Positions 7,889-16,313 are shown, counted from the stretch's first letter. The stretch is 64,000 nt of DNA from Porphyromonas uenonis DSM 23387 = JCM 13868 (GCF_000482365.1 NZ_AXVC01000023.1:1-64000), one strand, 5' to 3'. Notes: a model not told the origin generated them from the sequence alone. Translations and numbers: made by a program.

Positions 7889-8061
7889 TCTTTCGTCACG
7901 TGATCGTTAATCACTCTTCACGTGATCTATTTTGCTTCGTCACTTGAAAAGCCACAGCACAATTACGGCTCTTCCAAAAGCAATCAAGCAGAGCTTGGCA
8001 GAGCCATATCTATCATACAGATTTTCTGAGAAGCAAGTTTGTGTTTTGGGTTACCCAAAAC
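7881..8061. other. Candidate origin of transfer: iterated TCACGTGATC and a 9-bp-arm palindrome
   Basis: TCACGTGATC occurs at 7896-7905 and 7918-7927, and with one mismatch at 7881-7890 across the primase stop. A lone ACTTGAAA follows at 7942. GTTTTGGGT (8043-8051) and ACCCAAAAC (8053-8061) form a perfect inverted repeat around one base, about 68 bp before the MobC-like start. Such repeats directly upstream of mobC and relaxase genes are typical of oriT regions. The nick site cannot be read from sequence alone. Confidence 0.45.
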
Positions 8062-8128
8062 CTACTTTTCACCCCACCAAAGGGAGGCGAAAAATCATCC
8101 CGATGGTCTCATTATTGACAGAATATTT

Positions 8129-8482
8129 ATGGACGATAATACAACGAACAAGGGCGGTCGCCCTAAGAAAAAGTTATCGGAAAAGCGAAGCTATTCCGTA
8201 TTGCTCAAACTAAATACCAAGGAGTATTTTACCCTTAAGAGCAAGGCGAACGAGGCAGGCTTAAATAAGAGTGAGTATCTACGCACACTTATTTATGAGA
8301 GCCAAGTGAAGGCTCGCATTACCCCTGAACAGATGAATGAGATTCGTCAGCTCACAGGTATTGCGAATAACATCAATCAGATTGCTCATCGCCTTAACAC
8401 CTATGGTATTTCTGCAATCCCAACAGAACTTAAGCTACTGAGGATATGCGTAGACAAACACCTCAAGGAGCTGAAGTCATGA
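8129..8482 (+). CDS. MobC-like mobilization accessory protein
   Basis: A small basic protein of 117 residues when started at ATG 8129 (MDDNTTNKGGRPKKK); the longer frame upstream from 8039 would translate the palindromic oriT candidate. A ribbon-helix-helix-like N-terminus (KRSYSVLLKLNTKEYFTLKSKA) is followed by the MobC signature region RQLTGIANNINQIAHRLN. MobC proteins bind oriT and help the relaxase open the strand. The stop overlaps the relaxase start in ATGA at 8479-8482, so expression is coupled. Confidence 0.8.
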   Translation: MDDNTTNKGGRPKKKLSEKRSYSVLLKLNTKEYFTLKSKANEAGLNKSEYLRTLIYESQVKARITPEQMNEIRQLTGIANNINQIAHRLNTYGISAIPTELKLLRICVDKHLKELKS

Positions 8483-9396
8483 TTGCAAAGATCATTAAAG
8501 GGACTTCATTCTCTGGAATGATTACCTACATGCTGGGTAAGCGTGAAGGTATGGCTCGTATTCTTGATGGCGAAGGTGTAAGAGTTGATGCTACATCAAA
8601 TGAGATTGCTGTAGACTTCAACCTGCAAGCCTCTATGCGACCCAATATCAAGAAGCCAGTCTGTCACACCATCCTCAGTTTTTCTTCCGAAGACAGTGAG
8701 CGACTAGATGACGATAAGATGGTTGATATTGCACGGGAATACCTGAGGCAGATGGGTTACTCAGATACTCAGTACCTAATTGTTAGACACATGGACAGGG
8801 AGCATCCACATCTCCACATCTGCATCAATCGGGTAGACGATTACGGCAACACCATCTCGGATAGCAATGAGAAGTTTCGCTCCACCAAGATATGCAGAGA
8901 GCTTACAGACAAATATCAGCTGAAGCTCGGAGAAGGCAAGACGGAAGTTAAAAGAAATAGACTGCGTGGCAATGACAAAGTTCGCTACACCATCTACGAT
9001 GCTATTACAGAGGTATTGCCCAAGTGCAAGAATTGGGAACAACTTGTTTCTTCTTTGCAAAAGCAGAGTATTGACGTGCAGTTCAAGACCAAGGGCAAAA
9101 CAGATCTCATTGAGGGAGTAGTCTTTAGCATGGATGGAGTTAGCTTCAGTGGCTCATACATTGACCGCTCTTGTAGCTACTCAAAGTTATCTATACTCCT
9201 CCAGCAGAATGCAAAGGTTCTCAGTTCTCAAAAAGCACCAGAGATTTCCGAACAAAGAGAGTCTGAGAGTTCATCTGAGAACTTCATTGAAGAACTCTTT
9301 GACAGCAATGTCCCAGCAGTTGACGTTGCTGAACTCGTATTCCAACGTAAACTAAGAAATCAAGCTAATAAGAAACTAAAACGCAGAAGATTATGA
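8479..9396 (+). CDS. Relaxase/mobilization nuclease (MobA/VirD2-type)
   Basis: A 305-residue relaxase starting at ATG 8479 (MIAKIIKGTSFSGMI). The metal-binding motif is clear in RHMDREHPHLHICINRV, the His-rich HxDxxHxHxH form. FRSTKICRELTDKYQL follows, as in the relaxase PF03432 family. The catalytic Tyr should be in the N-terminal half (YMLG or the Tyr near YLRQMGYSD) but I cannot assign it with confidence. The enzyme nicks oriT and pilots the strand to a mating channel supplied by another element. It overlaps the genes on both sides by 4 bp. Confidence 0.88.
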   Translation: MIAKIIKGTSFSGMITYMLGKREGMARILDGEGVRVDATSNEIAVDFNLQASMRPNIKKPVCHTILSFSSEDSERLDDDKMVDIAREYLRQMGYSDTQYLIVRHMDREHPHLHICINRVDDYGNTISDSNEKFRSTKICRELTDKYQLKLGEGKTEVKRNRLRGNDKVRYTIYDAITEVLPKCKNWEQLVSSLQKQSIDVQFKTKGKTDLIEGVVFSMDGVSFSGSYIDRSCSYSKLSILLQQNAKVLSSQKAPEISEQRESESSSENFIEELFDSNVPAVDVAELVFQRKLRNQANKKLKRRRL

Positions 9397-10088
9397 ACGA
9401 ACAAATGAATATTCTCCTTGAAGTACTAGAGGAGATCAAGCAACAGAACAGAGAGCTCAAAGCTAGTATTACCAACCTTGTATCTCAACCTAACCCCGCA
9501 ACCAGTTCCTCAGAAGATGACGCTATTTCTCTTATGGATGTAGCACGCCTTATTGGGCAAAAGATTGAGGTAGATGGCAAATTCAAGAGTGAACTGACAG
9601 ATGTCGCTATCGTTCTTGGCAAACGTATCAGAGAAATCAAAGATAGCATAGCAAAGAACCAAGAGCGACAAGCTAAAAGCATAGCCTCTCTATCCGAGAA
9701 AATTCAAGAAACTCAATCTCCTCCAGAGATCAAGAAGTACTACCTCTTTGATGTCAAACGTTGGATAGAATGGCTGATCTGGGGAATATCTATCGTACTC
9801 ATCGCCTGCACGATCGCTTGGGCGGTCTATCTCCACAATGCCAATCAAACCCTCGAAAGCTACGCCCTACGATATCGCATCCTACGTATGGAGCACTCAG
9901 TCAGTAACACTTCCTTCGCCCGACTCGATAGCATCTTTGAAAATCACCGCTCTAACGAAGCCATTGCCACTCTAGAGCAACGTGTCATTAACCACGAAAA
10001 GGCAGTTCAGCGACAGGCCGAACTCGCCATCCAGCAGCAACGACTTACGGAGGAGCAAACCTTACTCTCTCATCAACTTCAGCACTAA
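9393..10088 (+). CDS. Membrane-anchored coiled-coil mobilization protein
   Basis: A 231-residue protein translationally coupled to the relaxase (ATGA at 9393). Residues 1-120 are hydrophilic with a predicted coiled coil (LLEVLEEIKQQNRELKASI). One strong transmembrane segment follows at about 127-150 (WLIWGISIVLIACTIAWAVYL), then a second coiled-coil tail rich in Gln and Glu. I recognise no named family. The position directly after the relaxase suggests a role in docking the relaxosome at the membrane, which is inference. Confidence 0.7.
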   Translation: MNEQMNILLEVLEEIKQQNRELKASITNLVSQPNPATSSSEDDAISLMDVARLIGQKIEVDGKFKSELTDVAIVLGKRIREIKDSIAKNQERQAKSIASLSEKIQETQSPPEIKKYYLFDVKRWIEWLIWGISIVLIACTIAWAVYLHNANQTLESYALRYRILRMEHSVSNTSFARLDSIFENHRSNEAIATLEQRVINHEKAVQRQAELAIQQQRLTEEQTLLSHQLQH

Positions 10089-10375
10089 TCCTTTCCCTTG
10101 TGAACAGAGTAATGATTACCGTATGGTTCAAGGGGCAGTGGGAGAAAATCAGACAGACGCACATCCTTTCCTCAAAAGAAAACAGGAACAAGGGAGTCAG
10201 GCTGTAACCGTGTATCCGCATGCCCCCCTTGCTTTTCTGCATCTCATTCCATGACCTTTTTTAGACAAGGCTGCCACTCTGATATAAAACTTCTACCACA
10301 ATATTTTATCTCATATCGTCTCATCATCATTTATAGGTGTGTTTTTTGAAATCAGTGGTTTTTCCTGTGTTTTAC
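10089..10375. other. Intergenic region after the mobilization block
   Basis: No convincing gene. A hairpin CCCTTGTGAAC (10095-10105) with GTTCAAGGG (10126-10134) just after the mob operon stop may end the transcript, although no T-run follows. The rest is A+T-rich leader DNA of the next gene. Confidence 0.4.
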
Positions 10376-10383
10376 TATCTTTG
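10376..10383 (+). promoter_or_regulatory. Promoter -7 box for the methyltransferase cargo gene
   Basis: TATCTTTG matches TAnnTTTG 29 bp before the ATG at 10412. This supports 10412 as start over the in-frame GTG at 10337, which lies upstream of the box. Confidence 0.5.
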
Positions 10384-10411
10384 TGCTTGGACTAATAGTA
10401 TACAAAGCGCG

Positions 10412-11197
10412 ATGCAGTCAAGACAACTTAACAGAAGACAGTATTTCTATGAACTTGCAACTACAAGCAAGAAGTATTTCATTCCTTACATCCAACGGCA
10501 CAAGCAGGTGGAGAGAGGAATGAAAGTGTTGGAAATAGGTTGTGGAGACGGTGGAAATCTCCTACCTTTCTCATGCATGGGTTGCGATGTCGTGGGTGTG
10601 GACATGGCAGAGGGACGGATAAAGGACGCAAGAAAGTTCTTCCTAGAGAATGGAGCAAAAGGGCGTTTCATTGCTTCCGATGTATTCCTATTGGAGGAAC
10701 TCAAGCATCAATTCGATTTAATTGTATGCCATGATGTGATAGAACATATTGACGATAAGGAGGGATTCATGTGCAAGTGTAAACAGCTATTAAAACAAGG
10801 GGGGGGGATTTTCATGTCCTTTCCTGCTTGGCAGATGCCATTCGGTGTACATCAGCAGATATGCAGAAGCCGCTTCCTATCGCATCTGCCATTCTTCCAC
10901 CTACTTCCAACCTCATTTTATGAGTGGATATTAAGGGCTTGGAAAGAGGATAAAGGGTGTGTCAGTGAATTGCTGAATATCAAGCAAACCAAATGTTCGA
11001 TAGAATTATTTGAAAGCACGATGAGAAAAGAAGGTTTTGAAGCCATTGACAGAACATTCTATTTTATCAATCCTCATTATGAGGTAAAATTCCACCTGCG
11101 CCCTCGAAAACTATATGCCGTAATTGGAGCAATTCCATATATCCGCAATTTCTTTACAACATCGTGTTTCTATTTTTTAAGGCCGGTAGGAGAGTAG
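10412..11197 (+). CDS. Class I SAM-dependent methyltransferase (element cargo)
   Basis: A 261-residue methyltransferase starting MQSRQLNRRQYFYE. VLEIGCGDGGNLLPF is motif I for S-adenosylmethionine, VGVDMAEGRI motif II, and DLIVCHDVIEHIDD motif post-II/IV of the UbiE/Methyltransf_11-like fold. The substrate cannot be told. Residues FLSHLPFFHLLP and the basic C-terminus (RPRKLYAVIG) could contact membranes or a lipid/polysaccharide substrate. It has its own promoter and sits at the right end of the element next to the attachment site, the usual place for cargo. It resembles neither restriction-modification enzymes nor rRNA resistance methylases that I know. Confidence 0.75.
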   Translation: MQSRQLNRRQYFYELATTSKKYFIPYIQRHKQVERGMKVLEIGCGDGGNLLPFSCMGCDVVGVDMAEGRIKDARKFFLENGAKGRFIASDVFLLEELKHQFDLIVCHDVIEHIDDKEGFMCKCKQLLKQGGGIFMSFPAWQMPFGVHQQICRSRFLSHLPFFHLLPTSFYEWILRAWKEDKGCVSELLNIKQTKCSIELFESTMRKEGFEAIDRTFYFINPHYEVKFHLRPRKLYAVIGAIPYIRNFFTTSCFYFLRPVGE

Positions 11198-11575
11198 TCT
11201 TTCTTATGCTCAATGCCAACTTCTTTTTTCTTGATTGGGAAGAAGCAATGACAGAGAAGAAAGTTGTGTTCGGAGATACCTTCTACCTTTGCCAAAGATA
11301 AAGAGTTCTTTGCAAGCAAAACAAAGCAGAGCAAAAGGAATGGTTGCCAAATCGTTACCCGAAAATCTGCCAGTCGTATGGAACACCCTTTATAAAGGAA
11401 TATCGCTTTCTATCCAAACTTACTGAAATTCCTAGATCCCGCCAATCTAGCTTAATTCAAATAGTAGATCGCGGTTTGCCCTCCCCCGCTAGAGACTCTA
11501 GATAGACATTGCAAAGCATAAAACCATCGAAGTTGCTGAGTCAAATATTCCAACCAGTAATTTTTTGGGTGCGAA
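11198..11575. other. Right end of the element, no supported gene
   Basis: Short frames only. A TACCTTTG box occurs near 11284 but no credible gene follows it. The text could hold decayed cargo, but I recognise no protein fragment. Confidence 0.4.
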
Positions 11576-11614
11576 AAAGGGTGTAAACCACGTAAAACGT
11601 TGATTTACACCCTT
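11574..11614 (-). terminator. Terminator of tRNA-Ser, also a possible integrase arm site
   Basis: Read on the minus strand, AAGGGTGTAAA (11614-11604) pairs with TTTACACCCTT (11587-11577) and runs into five T residues. The arms contain the same GGGTGTAAA found twice near the left end of the element, so the structure may serve integration as well as termination. Confidence 0.7.
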
Positions 11615-11617
11615 TAC

Positions 11618-11631
11618 TGCGGAAGCGGGGG
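11618..11631. repeat. Right attachment-site repeat within tRNA-Ser
   Basis: TGCGGAAGCGGGGG, identical to 2404-2417. It covers the acceptor-stem 3' strand, the discriminator and the start of the T-arm complement, so the tRNA remains complete on the right-hand side. Confidence 0.7.
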
Positions 11632-11706
11632 GATTCGAACCCCCGGTACGGTTACCCGTACGACAGTTTAGCAAACTGTTGGTTTCAGCCACTCACCCAC
11701 ACTTCC
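11620..11706 (-). tRNA. tRNA-Ser(GCU)
   Basis: On the minus strand GGAAGTG pairs with CGCTTCC as acceptor stem, with discriminator G. The anticodon stem-loop CAGTTTGCTAAACTG has anticodon GCT. A long variable arm (GTACGGGTAACCGTAC) and T-loop GTTCGAATCCC are present, as expected for a type II serine tRNA of 87 nt. CCA is not encoded. The 3' end is the integration target of the element to the left. Confidence 0.95.
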
Positions 11707-11724
11707 TTTTGGGCTTTGCTGGCA

Positions 11725-11755
11725 CAAAGGTACTACTTTTATTTGACTTGGCAAA
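11725..11755 (-). promoter_or_regulatory. Promoter of tRNA-Ser
   Basis: On the minus strand TTTG (11755-11752), a 19-nt spacer and TACCTTTG (11732-11725) form an exact Bacteroidetes promoter about 19 bp before the tRNA. Confidence 0.8.
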
Positions 11756-11763
11756 CTCTAGGC

Positions 11764-11807
11764 GAAAAACAAAATTCCGCAAGTCTGACGCCTAGGAATT
11801 GCGGAAT
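11764..11807 (-). terminator. Terminator of the helix-hairpin-helix gene
   Basis: ATTCCGCAA (11807-11799) pairs with TTGCGGAAT (11782-11774) on the minus strand and leads into TTTTGTTTTT. It directly follows the stop at 11819. Confidence 0.85.
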
Positions 11808-11818
11808 CTAGGGGGCTC

Positions 11819-13822
11819 TTAGAAGCGGTAGACAAGGTAGCTGTCGGCGCGCCAGCGGGGAAGGCCTTCGTCTAGGTTACGATCGTAGCGCATGGAGGCT
11901 GAGAGTGTCCAGTGCGGCGCTAGCTGCCACTGCAGGAGTAGTGCAGTAGCAATGCCTTGACCCGTAGCGCTGTACAGTCCGAAGGCGTAGCGAGAGGTGG
12001 GTAGGTAAGCGTAGCTCGCGACCCGCACGTGGTCGGCGTGGTAGTAATGTCCCGAGAGCGCGACGCTGAGCGGACGGCGCACGCCCGTACGATAGCGGGC
12101 AACGGCAGTAAGCGACCGCCCCCACTGCGCCTCATCTTGTCCTTCTAATCGACGCTGCTGGATGGTGCCGACAAGCTGCAGGGAGATAGCATCTAGGCTA
12201 TAGCGTAGCGTACTACTGAGTCGCCAGCGCAACGCCTCTTCATTGGAGCGTCCCAACTGCCCGTACCAGAGTTGCTCGACCTGATTGTTGTAGCGGGTAG
12301 TAAGGTAGAGACGTGTCAGGAGACCACGACTGCGCTCTAACTTATGATAGCGAGGCTCAAGGCTTTCGTATAGCTCCAGCATAGCACGCAGAGTGGAGCG
12401 CTTCATCAGGCGCATAGAGCCATAGAGGCGAAGCCCCATATCGTTGCCCAGACGGGCGTAGTGGCTCTCGCTCCGACCGTAATAGGAGGCGAAGCGTGGA
12501 GACATATAATATAGTGTCACGTCGAGGTCTCGCTGCCGAGGGGTGTGGTAGCGCAGGTGCTGTATGAAGCCCAGATGCTCTAGCTGCTCAGTGGCCAGCT
12601 CGCCCTGTAGCTCCAAGCGTCGCGACTGGCTATGCCACTGGTAGGCCAGCGAAGTGAGCCAATGCGACTGGAGCGGGTTGTCGCTCGCTATGGCTTTGTA
12701 CCCAGGCATGAAGGCTAAGTCATAGCCCATCCAGTCGGCATAGAGCGTCTGTAGCGAAAGGGAGGCTCGTGGCATGGTGTAGGCGAGCTGCGCCCCCACC
12801 GTCTGCATCGGTATGAGCGCTCGCTGGGCTCGTCGGTCAGGGGTGTCGTAGCGCATGTTAGGTCTGATAGACTGGATCAAGCCTTGTCGCTCATCGATCG
12901 TGCCATCGAGCCGACTGTATGAGTAGAATGCGGAGTAGCCCCACGCTCCCCAATGCCCCTCACTCGCAATGCCCCGCAAAGTACGCTCACGCATTGCACT
13001 GAGCGAAGGGGAGATCATCGACTTATGACGCGTGAACTGTGGTAGCGCACTCGCACTCACCCAGACGGAGCGAGCAGCAAGGAGACCAGCGCCCCACCCC
13101 ACCTTAAAGTGACCGAGCAGCACCTTATCGAGATAGGGCAAGCGAGGCTCATACATAGCGAAGTAGCGCCAGGTGCCATCTTTCGCCAGCTCTTGTGGGT
13201 ATCTCTGATACTGAGCCGCCACCTGCCAATGCCCCTTCTGCCTAAGCGATATAGCCGAGCGAAGCTTGAGCGGGTCGTACCACGCTTCAGAGACGGCTTC
13301 GGAAGCTTTATGGTAGCTCATCGCAAGGTAAGCTTCGCCAGTGAGTGGCGCCTTGGGCTTTTCGTAAGGCTCCCCAGCGAAAGGTCGCACCGTCACATAG
13401 GGAGCCACACGAGCTATCGTCTCACGATCCCAGCCCGTGATCCACTTGAGGTCATAGACCGACTGGAGCTCGCCACCGCGCTCGTCACGATACAGCCTAA
13501 GCTGATGAAGCTGCTGGGGGGTGAGAAAGGGGAAGCGCGCCTGCAGCTCCTGCTGAGTAGCACGGTTCAGGTCGAGCAGCTCCTTTGCCTTCGTATCTTG
13601 CTGTGATAGCTCTAGCAAGTCGTCCTCCCCTAGCTCGGAGAGTTCGTCACTCGGCAAGCTCTCGACGAGCCACTCGAGGGGAAGTTCACTCATCGTGAGC
13701 GAATCGCTCTGCGCCCATCCCGTCAGAGGAAGGAGGAGCAAAAGCGGTAAATAGAGAAGCCCCCTACTCCTGCAGATGAACGATCGTAATGCCTGCACCG
13801 CCAAACCGCACATCTTCATCAT
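11819..13822 (-). CDS. Helix-hairpin-helix protein with signal peptide and predicted beta-barrel
   Basis: A 667-residue exported protein. Residues 1-38 form a signal peptide (basic start, LLYLPLLLLLPLTGWA, cleavage near AQS). Residues about 80-145 hold one or more ComEA-like helix-hairpin-helix motifs (LLDLNRATQQELQARFPF, SVYDLKWITGWDRETIARV). The rest is rich in alternating Tyr/Arg/Leu strands and ends in YRF, like an outer-membrane barrel. Such proteins are widespread but uncharacterised in Bacteroidetes; DNA uptake is a guess. The start overlaps the end of mutS2 by 59 bp, so most of the signal peptide is read from DNA that also encodes the MutS2 C-terminus. Gene end is set by a strong terminator. 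Confidence 0.75.
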   Translation of the reverse strand: MMKMCGLAVQALRSFICRSRGLLYLPLLLLLPLTGWAQSDSLTMSELPLEWLVESLPSDELSELGEDDLLELSQQDTKAKELLDLNRATQQELQARFPFLTPQQLHQLRLYRDERGGELQSVYDLKWITGWDRETIARVAPYVTVRPFAGEPYEKPKAPLTGEAYLAMSYHKASEAVSEAWYDPLKLRSAISLRQKGHWQVAAQYQRYPQELAKDGTWRYFAMYEPRLPYLDKVLLGHFKVGWGAGLLAARSVWVSASALPQFTRHKSMISPSLSAMRERTLRGIASEGHWGAWGYSAFYSYSRLDGTIDERQGLIQSIRPNMRYDTPDRRAQRALIPMQTVGAQLAYTMPRASLSLQTLYADWMGYDLAFMPGYKAIASDNPLQSHWLTSLAYQWHSQSRRLELQGELATEQLEHLGFIQHLRYHTPRQRDLDVTLYYMSPRFASYYGRSESHYARLGNDMGLRLYGSMRLMKRSTLRAMLELYESLEPRYHKLERSRGLLTRLYLTTRYNNQVEQLWYGQLGRSNEEALRWRLSSTLRYSLDAISLQLVGTIQQRRLEGQDEAQWGRSLTAVARYRTGVRRPLSVALSGHYYHADHVRVASYAYLPTSRYAFGLYSATGQGIATALLLQWQLAPHWTLSASMRYDRNLDEGLPRWRADSYLVYRF

Positions 13823-16313
13823 GATAGTGGCTCACCCCTGGATAGTGGTCGAGTAGCTCACGGATAGAGATCCGTAGCGCTCCCGTCCCCGTGCCGTGCA
13901 GTATCTGCACACGGTTGAAGCCTAGACTGATCGCATCATCAAGGAAGTATTGGACCGCTTGGATCGCCTCCGCAGCACGCATACCCCGCACGTCTAGTCG
14001 GTCGGAGAAGTCCAGCCGACGCTCATGCAGATGCTCCACCACATTGGTTGTACGGGCTGGTTGCGGAGCCGCCTGCGCTTGCTCCTCCTTGCGCTCACTG
14101 CCAAGTCGTACGATCTCATTGGGCTTGCAGGTGATGCGTATGCGACCATTCACCACCACCGTGGCACTACTGGCCGAGAGCTCAGAGAGGACGCCCACCA
14201 CATTCATAGTTGTGACCCGCACCTCGTCCCCCTCCTTGGGAGGCTTCGGCACAGAGAGCTTGACTGGCGACTGGCTTTGCGCACCACGCTCTGGAGCGCC
14301 ACCCTGCTTGCGCTTACGCTCCTTACGCTCTTTGCGACGTTTGAGTCGCTCCAGCTCACGCTCCACACTACCCGACTGCTCCAGCGTCTCAGCCTGTGCC
14401 AGCTGCTCGCTGTAGGCGCTGAGAGCTTGGCGAGCCTCCTTGGTCTGCTGTCGCTCCGCTTGACTCTCCTTGATCTCACGGATGGTGCGCTCGATCTGAG
14501 CACGACTCTGATCCAGTAGTTGAGTCGCCTCCTGCTGTGCTTGCGTCAGGAGGTCCTGCCGCTGCTCCTTGAGCTTCGACAGACGCGCCTCATAGTCTGC
14601 GAGGAGGCGCTCGAGCTTCTGCTCACGATGCTCTATCTCGGTGCGCTTGCGCTGCCAGTACTGCTTGTCGCGTACGATATCCTGCACGTAGCGCTCGCTC
14701 TGGATGACCTCCTCGCCGACCAGCTCGGTAGCGTACTCCAGCACTTTGCGGGGCAACCCTTGCTGACGTGCTATCTCTAGCGCAAAGGAGCTTCCTGGCT
14801 GACCAATGGATAGTTCGTAAAGCGGCTTCATCTCCTTTTGGTCATAGAGCATAGCCCCGTTGACGATGCCCTTGTGCGTGGTCGCATACTCCTTGAGATT
14901 GCGGTAGTGCGTCGTGATGACGCCCCACGCCCGCTGCTCATTAAAGAGAGCCAAAAGCCCCTCCGCTATGGCTCCACCCAGCTCAGGCTCCGTGCCAGCT
15001 CCAAACTCATCAATCAGGAGCAAACTATTCGCTCCGCAAGTGGCCGACATCGCCCGCATGTGCTTCAAGTGCGAAGAGTAAGTACTCAGATCGTCCTCCA
15101 TAGACTGATTGTCGCCTATCTCTATCGCTAGGTGGTTGAAGACGCCCGCCAGCGAATCAGGGTGCACGGGAATCGGGATGCCACTCTGCAGCATATACTG
15201 AAGTAGTCCGACCGTCTTGAGACAGACCGACTTACCGCCAGCATTAGGACCAGAGATGACAAGGATACGTTCGTTGGGATAGCGTAGCAAGATATTCTGC
15301 GCCACGACGCTCTTGCCCTCTTGGCTGAGCGTGTGCTGCAGTATCGGATTGACCGCCTGGTACCACTGAATGGTTGGTTTGTTGCGCACTTCAGGTATGG
15401 AGCAGTGCATCTCATCGGCAAAGCGAGCTATCGCACAGACCGCATCGATACGCCCCATGGAGAGGTAAAGCTGAGACAGCGTCTCACGACGTTCCCGAAT
15501 AGGTGCCGTAAGCTGGCGCAAAATCTCGATCACCTCACGATGCTCCTCGCTCTCCAGTTCACGGATACGGTTGTTTGCCTCGACCACCTCAAGAGGCTCT
15601 ATATATAACGTCTTGCCCGTGGCACTCTCGTCGTGAACGATACCTGGTATCTGACGCTTGTGCATAGCAGTCACAGGTAGGACGGGACGCCCCGAGCGCA
15701 TCGTCGCCTGCGCATCCTCCTCGACATAGCCAGCCGCCTGCGCTGCCGTGAGCAGTCCTCGCATCAGCTTCGCAATAGCACGCTCCTCACGCTGGAGGGC
15801 GAGGCGTAGCTCGGCAAGACGTGGCGAAGCGTTGTCCACCAGTCTTCCATGCGGATCAAGCTTGCGCAAGATCGTTTGCGCTATCTCCTGCAGTCCCTCA
15901 CTACCCACCACAAGCCGTGACAGGCTGGGATAGAGCGGTGTGACGTCTCCCGCCCCATTGTCCTGCACTTTCGTCAAGAGCCTCGACCACGCCTCATAGC
16001 TCACGATAGCCTGAGCCACCTGCGCCAACTCCTCCTCAGTCAGGTAACTGCCCTCAGCACGTAGCGTGCCAAGCGTAGCCCGCAGGTCAGCGACACGTCG
16101 TGTGGGTAGCTCCATCGTGACGTTCAGCAGATGTCTCATCTCCCGCACACGCTCTAGGCGATGGCGGATAGCGTCTGGACGAGTCGAGGCGGTCAGCGCA
16201 CCGACCATCTCCCGCCCCATAGAGCTGTGACACTCCGAGGCGATCAGATCTAGCAGGTCGTAGTAGCCTACTTTGTCTAGATAGTCCGAGGGATAGGTTA
16301 TGTCGCTAGGCAT
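13764..16313 (-). CDS. mutS2: MutS2 family ATPase with Smr nuclease domain
   Basis: An 849-residue protein starting MPSDITYPSDYLDKVG at 16313, 4 bp after the rseP stop; the frame extends upstream to 16352 but that would overlap rseP. A clamp/core region leads to the MutS ATPase: ISGPNAGGKSVCLKT (Walker A), DDLSTYSSHLKHM, LLLIDEFGAGTEP (Walker B). A long charged coiled coil, a KOW-like beta segment (EGDEVRVTTMNVVG) and a C-terminal Smr domain (LDVRGMRAAEAI, LHGTGTGALR) follow. MutS2 acts on branched DNA or on collided ribosomes, not in mismatch repair. Co-directional with rseP. Confidence 0.93.
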   Translation of the reverse strand: MPSDITYPSDYLDKVGYYDLLDLIASECHSSMGREMVGALTASTRPDAIRHRLERVREMRHLLNVTMELPTRRVADLRATLGTLRAEGSYLTEEELAQVAQAIVSYEAWSRLLTKVQDNGAGDVTPLYPSLSRLVVGSEGLQEIAQTILRKLDPHGRLVDNASPRLAELRLALQREERAIAKLMRGLLTAAQAAGYVEEDAQATMRSGRPVLPVTAMHKRQIPGIVHDESATGKTLYIEPLEVVEANNRIRELESEEHREVIEILRQLTAPIRERRETLSQLYLSMGRIDAVCAIARFADEMHCSIPEVRNKPTIQWYQAVNPILQHTLSQEGKSVVAQNILLRYPNERILVISGPNAGGKSVCLKTVGLLQYMLQSGIPIPVHPDSLAGVFNHLAIEIGDNQSMEDDLSTYSSHLKHMRAMSATCGANSLLLIDEFGAGTEPELGGAIAEGLLALFNEQRAWGVITTHYRNLKEYATTHKGIVNGAMLYDQKEMKPLYELSIGQPGSSFALEIARQQGLPRKVLEYATELVGEEVIQSERYVQDIVRDKQYWQRKRTEIEHREQKLERLLADYEARLSKLKEQRQDLLTQAQQEATQLLDQSRAQIERTIREIKESQAERQQTKEARQALSAYSEQLAQAETLEQSGSVERELERLKRRKERKERKRKQGGAPERGAQSQSPVKLSVPKPPKEGDEVRVTTMNVVGVLSELSASSATVVVNGRIRITCKPNEIVRLGSERKEEQAQAAPQPARTTNVVEHLHERRLDFSDRLDVRGMRAAEAIQAVQYFLDDAISLGFNRVQILHGTGTGALRISIRELLDHYPGVSHYHDEDVRFGGAGITIVHLQE

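Larger units (their letters stand above)
2404..11631. mobile_element. Integrative mobilizable element in tRNA-Ser(GCU)
   Basis: The 14-bp string TGCGGAAGCGGGGG at 2404-2417 is repeated in the same orientation at 11618-11631, where it is the 3' end of the intact tRNA-Ser gene. Between the repeats are an integrase just inside the left end, a RepA-like ATPase, primase, MobC-like protein, relaxase and cargo, nearly all on the plus strand. No type IV secretion genes are present, so transfer would need a helper element. Composition is more A+T-rich than the chromosome to the right. Boundaries are inferred from the repeat; the true crossover may lie anywhere within it. Confidence 0.75.

Noticed and set aside
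11235-11426. 63-codon gene at the right end of the element
   Set aside because: No motif, no ribosome-binding site and low-complexity composition; it may be decayed cargo but nothing identifies it.
14204-14503. Long frames opposite or within mutS2, aroA and nifJ
   Set aside because: They overlap well-supported genes over their full length and carry Ser/Arg- or Leu-rich composition typical of alternative frames in G+C-rich coding DNA.
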